Shown here piece by piece: positions 59,373-64,000 of a stretch of 64,000 nt of DNA. Each line of letters opens with the position of its first letter. The first letter of the stretch is position 1. Origin of the DNA: Nonomuraea harbinensis (lineage in GTDB: Bacteria > Actinomycetota > Actinomycetes > Streptosporangiales > Streptosporangiaceae); assembly GCF_019396385.1 (NCBI RefSeq), contig NZ_JAHKRN010000005.1:248001-312000 (forward strand). Reading direction: 5' to 3'. A program made the translations under genes and the position numbers. Below the pieces are notes generated by a model. The model searched no databases. It was not told the DNA's origin and worked only from the letters and a program-made list of their open reading frames with translations.

Positions 59373-60606
59373 GAGGATCGATAATAGCGCTTCCAGCATC
59401 TCCCCAGAATCGCTTCTGGACGTCGCCGCCCTGCGCGCCGACACTCCCGGGGCCGCGGGCGTCGTGCACTTCAACAACGCCGGTTGCGGCCTCATGGCCG
59501 CGCCCGTGCTGGCCGCGATGGTCGACCACCTGCGGCTGGAGGCGGACCTCGGCGGGTACGAGGCTGCGGCCGCCCGCGCCGAGCAGGTCCGCGGCTTCTA
59601 CGCCGAGACCGCCGCGCTGATCAACTGCGCTCCCGAGAACATCGCCTTCGCCGGTAGCGCCACCCACGCGTTCTCCACCGCCCTGTCGGCGATCCCGTTC
59701 GAGGCGGGCGACGTCATCCTCACCACCCGCAACGACTTCATCTCCAACCAGATCGCCTTCCTGTCGCTGCGCAAGAGGTTCGGCGTACGGATCGTGCACG
59801 CGCCCGACGTGCCCGAGGGCGGGGTGGACGTGGCGGCGATGGCCGCGCTGATGCGCCTGCACCGCCCGCGCCTGGTGACCGTCACCCACATCCCCACCAA
59901 CTCCGGACTGGTCCAGCCGGTCGCCGAGATCGGCCGGCTCTGCCGCGAACTGGACCTGCTCTACCTGGTCGACGCCTGCCAGTCCGTCGGCCAGTACCCG
60001 ATCGACGTCGAGGAGATCGGCTGCGACCTGCTCACCGCCACCTGCCGCAAGTTCCTGCGCGGCCCCCGCGGCTCCGGCTTCCTGTACGTGTCCGACCGGG
60101 TGCTGCGCGCGGGCTACGAACCGCTGTTCATCGACATGTACGGGGCGCGCTGGGTCGAGCCCGGCCGCTACGAGCCGGTCGAGACGGCGGCCAGGTTCGA
60201 GGACTGGGAGTTCCCGTACGCCCTCGTCCTCGGCTGCGCGGCCGCCGCGCGCTACGCCCGCGAGGTCGGCATGGACGCCATCGGCCGCCGCACCCCAGCC
60301 CTGGCCGCCCGCCTGCGCGACGCGCTCGCCGGCCTGCCGGGGATCCGCGTCCTCGACCACGGCCGGCGCCTGGGCGCCCTGGTCACCTTTGTCGTGGACG
60401 GCTGGGAGCCGGAGCCGTTCAAGGCGGCCATGGACGCCCGCCGGATCAACTCGGCGCTCAGCTTCCGCCACTTCGCGCAGTTCGACTTCGGCGACAAGGA
60501 CGTCGACTGGTGCCTGCGCCTGTCGCCGCACTACTACAACACCGAACAGGAGGTGGACGAGGTCGTCGCGGCGGTCGCCGGCCTCACCGCCGCCGGATCG
60601 TCCTGA
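59371..60606 (+). CDS. Class V aminotransferase / cysteine desulfurase-like PLP enzyme
   Basis: A 411-residue PLP enzyme of the SufS/IscS-like class V fold. It has HFNNAGCGLMAAPVLAAM near the N-terminus, SATHAFSTALSAIPF, the cofactor aspartate in YLVDACQSVGQYPIDV, and the Schiff-base lysine in TATCRKFLRGPRGSGFLYVS. Many such proteins act on unusual amino acids rather than as Fe-S sulfur donors. The ATG at 59371 is needed to include the conserved first helix. No ribosome site precedes it, and TACCGT at 59360-59365 could drive a leaderless mRNA. It is probably controlled by the divergent MocR protein. Confidence 0.9.
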   Translation: MRIDNSASSISPESLLDVAALRADTPGAAGVVHFNNAGCGLMAAPVLAAMVDHLRLEADLGGYEAAAARAEQVRGFYAETAALINCAPENIAFAGSATHAFSTALSAIPFEAGDVILTTRNDFISNQIAFLSLRKRFGVRIVHAPDVPEGGVDVAAMAALMRLHRPRLVTVTHIPTNSGLVQPVAEIGRLCRELDLLYLVDACQSVGQYPIDVEEIGCDLLTATCRKFLRGPRGSGFLYVSDRVLRAGYEPLFIDMYGARWVEPGRYEPVETAARFEDWEFPYALVLGCAAAARYAREVGMDAIGRRTPALAARLRDALAGLPGIRVLDHGRRLGALVTFVVDGWEPEPFKAAMDARRINSALSFRHFAQFDFGDKDVDWCLRLSPHYYNTEQEVDEVVAAVAGLTAAGSS

Positions 60607-60612
60607 CCCGGG

Positions 60613-62901
60613 TCAGACCCGTACCACCGCGGTGCGGGTGCGTCCGCGGGTGCCGTCCAGCTCGATCTTGACCGCCCGTTTGGCTCTGCGGACGCCGCGG
60701 TCGCGTTCCCCTAGCGACTTCACCGCCCAGGGCAGCGTGATCCTCACCTCGCCGGCGGTCCTGGACGGGTCGGAGACCGCGAGCCTGGCCCGCCCGCCGT
60801 CGCGGTGGACCAGCAGCGCGCACGGGCCGTCGGCGGCGAGCGGCCCGTCCGGCGTCTTCACGGTCCCCGCGCGCCAGAAGACGGCGGCGAGCAGGCCGTC
60901 GCGGGAGATCGCCTGCGCCGTTCCGTTGTTGGCGAGGATCTCGACCTCCTCGCGGTAGGTCGAGGTCCGGGCGAAGGAGGCGCCGGGCAGCACGGCGTAG
61001 GCGTAGCGCGCCTTGCGCGGGTCGACGCCGTGGTCGACGAGGATCGTCGTGTAGTGCCTGGCGACGCGGGTGGTGTCGCCTCCGGTGGTGGCGCCCTTGT
61101 CGATGTCGCGCCAGCGGCCGGTGCGCTTCTCGCGGACCAGCTTCGGGGCGGTGCCGTCGAGCAGCGCGTAGCCGCCCACGCCGGACAGATGGATCCAGTC
61201 GTCGCCCCGGGTCAGCGCGGGGTGGCAGTCGTGGGTGTTGCGGTTCTCCACCACGGTCTCGACGCGGCGGCCGTCGGAGGCCGTGATGCCGGCGCCGAGC
61301 GCGATCACCGCGTCGTCGAGCAGGAACCACGCCTTCTTGGCCCGCAGCGAGGAGCCGCCGGCGACCAGCCTCATGGCCGCCACGCCGTACCCGCCGTCGA
61401 GCGCCACGCCACCGGCCCACGGGGTCGGCGGCAGGCGGCGCTCGCCGTGCCGGAGGTCGGCGCGTCTGCGGCGGTCGACCGTGGTGCCCGGCAGCCGGTA
61501 CGGGTCGATCGTGGGCCACAGGTCGTCGTTCCAGTGGGTGAGGTCGTCGGTGTAGAGGTACGTCATGCCGTCGCCGGTGTACCAGCCGCGCAGGTTCTCC
61601 CGGTTCATGGCCTCGGCCGCGCCGATCCGCTCCGAGCTCATCGCGATCGCGAAGGCCCAGGTGGGGCGGCGGTGCACGACCCGGTCCATGTCGGGGAAGA
61701 CGTACGTGCCCGTCGTGCGCGGTCCGACCGGCACGGACGGGTCCTCCAGCAGGGCCCTGGCCTTCGCGATGCTCGCCGGCGGCGCGAGCGTCTCGTACGG
61801 GACGGCCTGGTTGCGGGTGAGCCAGCCCTTCACCATCGGCCGCCAGCGCCTGGCATGGCGCTCGGGCGCCGCCTCCAGCAGGGTGAGGATGGCCTCGACC
61901 GTCCTCTGCCCCGCGTGGTAGTCGCGGTGGCCCTGGCGTGAGATGGCCCGGCCGCGTACGCAGTCCATCATCAGCCCGTCGAAGACGAACGGCACGAAGG
62001 AGCGGTCCACGATGTCGTGGACCTTCCCGCTGTCGGGGATCGCCCAGGGCGAGCCGGCGAGCATGGCGATCAGCTTGGCCACGCTCTCCAGGTAGTCGAC
62101 GCCGTAGCTGCCGGTGTAGGGGTACACGTCGTGCTGGATGAACGAGCCGTCGCGGTGGAAGCCGTCGCCCGGGCCCCTGGTCGTCCGCAGCAGGTCGGAG
62201 ACCGCGTCCTTGGCCCGCTTGACGAGGCGGGCGTCGTGGGTCAGCAGTCCCCGCATCGCCACGGCCATGGCCTTGCTCGCCCGGTTGGCGCCGGTCTCGA
62301 CCACCCCGGGGTGACTGACGCGCCGCTCCGGGTCGGGGCACCAGCGGCGTAACGGGCGCAGCCAGCGTCTGAGGCGATCCTGGGGCAGGCCGTCGTACAT
62401 CAGCGCGCAGGTGTCGGTCAGCGAGCGGGGCACGCCGATCTCCCACCAGTACCAGTTGCTGCCCCTCGGGTCGAGCTTCTCGTGGTAGGCGTGCTCGTAC
62501 AGGAAGTCCAGCGCCCTGGCCGCCGTCTCGGCGACCTGCTCGTCCCGGTGCATGGCGGTGCCCGGCGTGGCCCAGCCCAGCGCCAGGGTGCGCATCCGGT
62601 TGTAGGCGCGGTTGAAGTCGCCCGTCCGGGGGTCGTCCAGCGGCAGGTCCGGCCACAGGCTCGGCCGATCGTGGTCGGGCCTCAGCTTGCGCAGCACCGC
62701 GTGGGCCGAGCCCTCGACCGCCCGCGTCTTGTCGGCGTGGGCGGCGTGGTACGTCCCGCCGGCCAGCAGGTCCACCCAGCGCTCACGCGCGGCGTCGAAC
62801 GCGGCCCTCCCGACCGCCTCGGCCGGTCTGTCCCCGAGGGCGAGACCGGTCACGGCCGCGGCGCCCAGCAGGGCGGACCGCCGGCTGAGGGGGTGAATCA
62901 T
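60613..62901 (-). CDS. Secreted polysaccharide lyase family 8 (hyaluronate/chondroitin/xanthan lyase-like)
   Basis: A 762-residue exported lyase. The signal has a twin arginine (PLSRRSALLGAAAVTGLALG), suggesting Tat export. The N-terminal alpha-toroid domain (about 40-370) holds the probable catalytic residues: Asn in ETGANRASKAM, His in GSFIQHDVYPY and Tyr in YTGSYGVDYLE. The central and C-terminal beta-sandwich domains follow. It cleaves acidic polysaccharides by beta-elimination. The exact glycan is uncertain among hyaluronan, chondroitin and xanthan. The ATG at 62901-62899 follows GGAAAGG; an upstream in-frame start lacks a signal-peptide logic. Confidence 0.92.
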   Translation of the reverse strand: MIHPLSRRSALLGAAAVTGLALGDRPAEAVGRAAFDAARERWVDLLAGGTYHAAHADKTRAVEGSAHAVLRKLRPDHDRPSLWPDLPLDDPRTGDFNRAYNRMRTLALGWATPGTAMHRDEQVAETAARALDFLYEHAYHEKLDPRGSNWYWWEIGVPRSLTDTCALMYDGLPQDRLRRWLRPLRRWCPDPERRVSHPGVVETGANRASKAMAVAMRGLLTHDARLVKRAKDAVSDLLRTTRGPGDGFHRDGSFIQHDVYPYTGSYGVDYLESVAKLIAMLAGSPWAIPDSGKVHDIVDRSFVPFVFDGLMMDCVRGRAISRQGHRDYHAGQRTVEAILTLLEAAPERHARRWRPMVKGWLTRNQAVPYETLAPPASIAKARALLEDPSVPVGPRTTGTYVFPDMDRVVHRRPTWAFAIAMSSERIGAAEAMNRENLRGWYTGDGMTYLYTDDLTHWNDDLWPTIDPYRLPGTTVDRRRRADLRHGERRLPPTPWAGGVALDGGYGVAAMRLVAGGSSLRAKKAWFLLDDAVIALGAGITASDGRRVETVVENRNTHDCHPALTRGDDWIHLSGVGGYALLDGTAPKLVREKRTGRWRDIDKGATTGGDTTRVARHYTTILVDHGVDPRKARYAYAVLPGASFARTSTYREEVEILANNGTAQAISRDGLLAAVFWRAGTVKTPDGPLAADGPCALLVHRDGGRARLAVSDPSRTAGEVRITLPWAVKSLGERDRGVRRAKRAVKIELDGTRGRTRTAVVRV

Positions 62902-63060
62902 GAAGGCCTTTCCGACAATCTGGCGGATATCACATGAAAAGATCATAGGTTGACGGGCGAGTGGCTATCTCGACTCTGCCACGGTGAGCCGCGCCCGAAC
63001 CTCCCGTAACTCCGGCCGCTGACCTCGGGCTGAGCAACCGGTTGATGGAGATATCTTTCA

Positions 63061-63089
63061 TTGACGATTCCATATTGGTTGAATACTTT
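63061..63089 (+). promoter_or_regulatory. Promoter of the M23 peptidase gene
   Basis: TTGACG (63061-63066), a 17-base spacer and TACTTT (63084-63089) lie in an AT-rich stretch. The expected transcription start is near 63096, giving a leader of about 30 bases with AAGGGAA before the ATG. Confidence 0.7.
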
Positions 63090-63126
63090 CACCTGTCATT
63101 CCCTCTACCCCCCAAGGGAACAGCCC

Positions 63127-64000
63127 ATGAGAATCATCACCCGCTGGTTATCCACCGTCGTGGCGGCCTCTCTGGTCCTGCTCGGCCCGGCGGACCCCGC
63201 GGCGGCCGCGACCACCACGGTCGACAACGCCACCGCCGGACGGTTCACCGCAGGCCCCGACTGGGGCACGTCGGCATGGTCCGCCCAGCGGCACGGCGCG
63301 GACTACCGGTTCGCGGCACCGAACACCGTCACGAGCGACGCCGCCTGGTTCAAGGCGTCGATCGCCGAGGCCGGGGCCCACCTGGTCGAGGTCTGGTATC
63401 CGGCGGACGCCGGCTACAACAGCGCCACCCCGTTCATGGTGGCGACCACAGGCGGCACCCGCAGCGTGGTCGTCGACCAGCGCGCCAACGGCGGCCGCTG
63501 GGTCAGCCTCGGCACCTTCACCCTGGCCGCCGGCGACTACAACGTGGTCGGCGTCAGCCGCTGGACCAGCCAGCCCGGCTACGTCGTCGCCGACGCGGTC
63601 CGGATCACCTCCTCGACCGGAGCGGTCGCGTTCTCGCTGCCCGTCCCCCGGAGCGCGCTGCCCCGCGGCGAGTACGACGACCCGCACCACGACTATCCCG
63701 CGATCGACCTCCCGGTCTGGACCGGCACCCCGGCGTACGCGGTGCGCGCCGGCACGGTGACGGTCATCGACGACAGCTCGTGCGGGCGCGGCATCAACCT
63801 GACCGGAACCGACGGGGCCGTCTACACGTACTGCCACTTCTCGTCGTGGTCGGTCTCCAACGGCGCGGCCGTCGCCCCCGGGCAGCAGATCGGGCTGACC
63901 GGCAACACCGGCAACTCGACCGGTCCGCACCTGCACTTCGGCATCCGTACCGGCAGCACCAGGCGGTGCCCGCAGAACTTCCTGCTGGCCGTCTACGACG
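63127..64000 (+). CDS. Secreted M23-family metallopeptidase with golvesin-like domain (cut by window end)
   Basis: The first 291 residues are visible. The signal peptide MRIITRWLSTVVAASLVLLG ends near AAAA-T at about residue 28. Residues 30-165 form a golvesin/xanthan-lyase-like beta domain (AGPDWGTSAWSAQRHGADYR; GDYNVVGVSRW). The peptidase domain has the zinc motif HHDYPAIDLPVW (His and Asp) and ends with GPHLHFGIR, the second metal/catalytic histidines. Such enzymes cut peptidoglycan cross-bridges or glycine-rich peptides outside the cell. The C-terminus lies beyond the window. It is divergent from the PL8 gene with a clear promoter. Confidence 0.92.
   Translation, partial: MRIITRWLSTVVAASLVLLGPADPAAAATTTVDNATAGRFTAGPDWGTSAWSAQRHGADYRFAAPNTVTSDAAWFKASIAEAGAHLVEVWYPADAGYNSATPFMVATTGGTRSVVVDQRANGGRWVSLGTFTLAAGDYNVVGVSRWTSQPGYVVADAVRITSSTGAVAFSLPVPRSALPRGEYDDPHHDYPAIDLPVWTGTPAYAVRAGTVTVIDDSSCGRGINLTGTDGAVYTYCHFSSWSVSNGAAVAPGQQIGLTGNTGNSTGPHLHFGIRTGSTRRCPQNFLLAVYD

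Noticed and set aside
1..64000. Transposases, phage genes, tRNA/rRNA genes and attachment sites
   Set aside because: No transposase or integrase motif, tRNA cloverleaf or rRNA segment was recognised on either strand while reading through the window.

Overview
This is a very GC-rich stretch of bacterial chromosome with tightly packed genes, many ATGA/GTGA stop-start overlaps and frequent GTG and TTG starts. A four-gene conservon (sensor kinase, roadblock, DUF742, small GTPase), IclR/FCD-GntR/MocR regulators, a GlxA-type regulator and several secreted proteins point to a mycelial soil actinomycete. I infer something close to Nonomuraea/Streptosporangiaceae; no marker gene here proves the genus. 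I see no rRNA, tRNA, insertion sequence, phage gene or CRISPR array, and no gene-free stretch longer than 300 bases.

Layout. 1-2.4 kb: the 5' part of an unknown protein, a small secreted protein and a GNAT acetyltransferase. 2.4-18.3 kb: a large catabolic island. A leftward operon (11.6 to 2.4 kb) encodes a ribose-type ABC importer, an FGGY sugar kinase, a phosphotriesterase-family hydrolase, a HAD phosphatase, an acyl-CoA ligase and an SDR. Around a divergent promoter at about 13.9 kb lie a zinc alcohol dehydrogenase plus a progesterone-5-beta-reductase-like enzyme (left) and a split transketolase plus SDR plus IclR plus cupin dioxygenase (right). I infer uptake, phosphorylation and two-carbon transfer of an unusual, perhaps branched, sugar or sugar alcohol. 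18.3-24.4 kb: small secreted proteins, the tail of a dead cellulose-binding domain, an NAD(P)-binding protein, a cysteine-rich DUF5685 protein, two small proteins with an XRE-like partner, a GlxA regulator and a double-CHRD protein.

24.7-33.5 kb: a nitrogen/urea block: ammonium channel, two fluoride channels, urea channel, ureABC-FGD and an FUSC membrane protein. 33.7-45.6 kb: a complete sialic-acid utilisation locus: secreted sialidase, peptide-type ABC importer, NanA-like lyase, ROK kinase and NanE epimerase, bracketed by two paralogous FCD-GntR regulators. An identical 17-base putative operator lies just downstream of the predicted sialidase and importer promoters, and related cores flank the second regulator.

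45.7-49.2 kb: two DUF21/CBS membrane proteins and a D,D-carboxypeptidase whose leader matches the ydaO-type c-di-AMP riboswitch. 49.5-52.9 kb: SDR, IclR, FAH-family hydrolase and alcohol dehydrogenase, which fits a non-phosphorylating sugar-acid (diketo) pathway. 53-57.9 kb: a secreted DUF1838 protein and the conservon. 58-64 kb: a MocR regulator and a class V aminotransferase whose start codons overlap head to head, a secreted PL8 polysaccharide lyase, and the start of a secreted M23 peptidase with its promoter.

The most unusual signals are the shared operator of the sialic-acid regulon, a 57-base in-frame palindromic repeat inside the ROK kinase gene, an ammonium channel with Glu in place of the first twin-His residue, and the c-di-AMP riboswitch on a carboxypeptidase.
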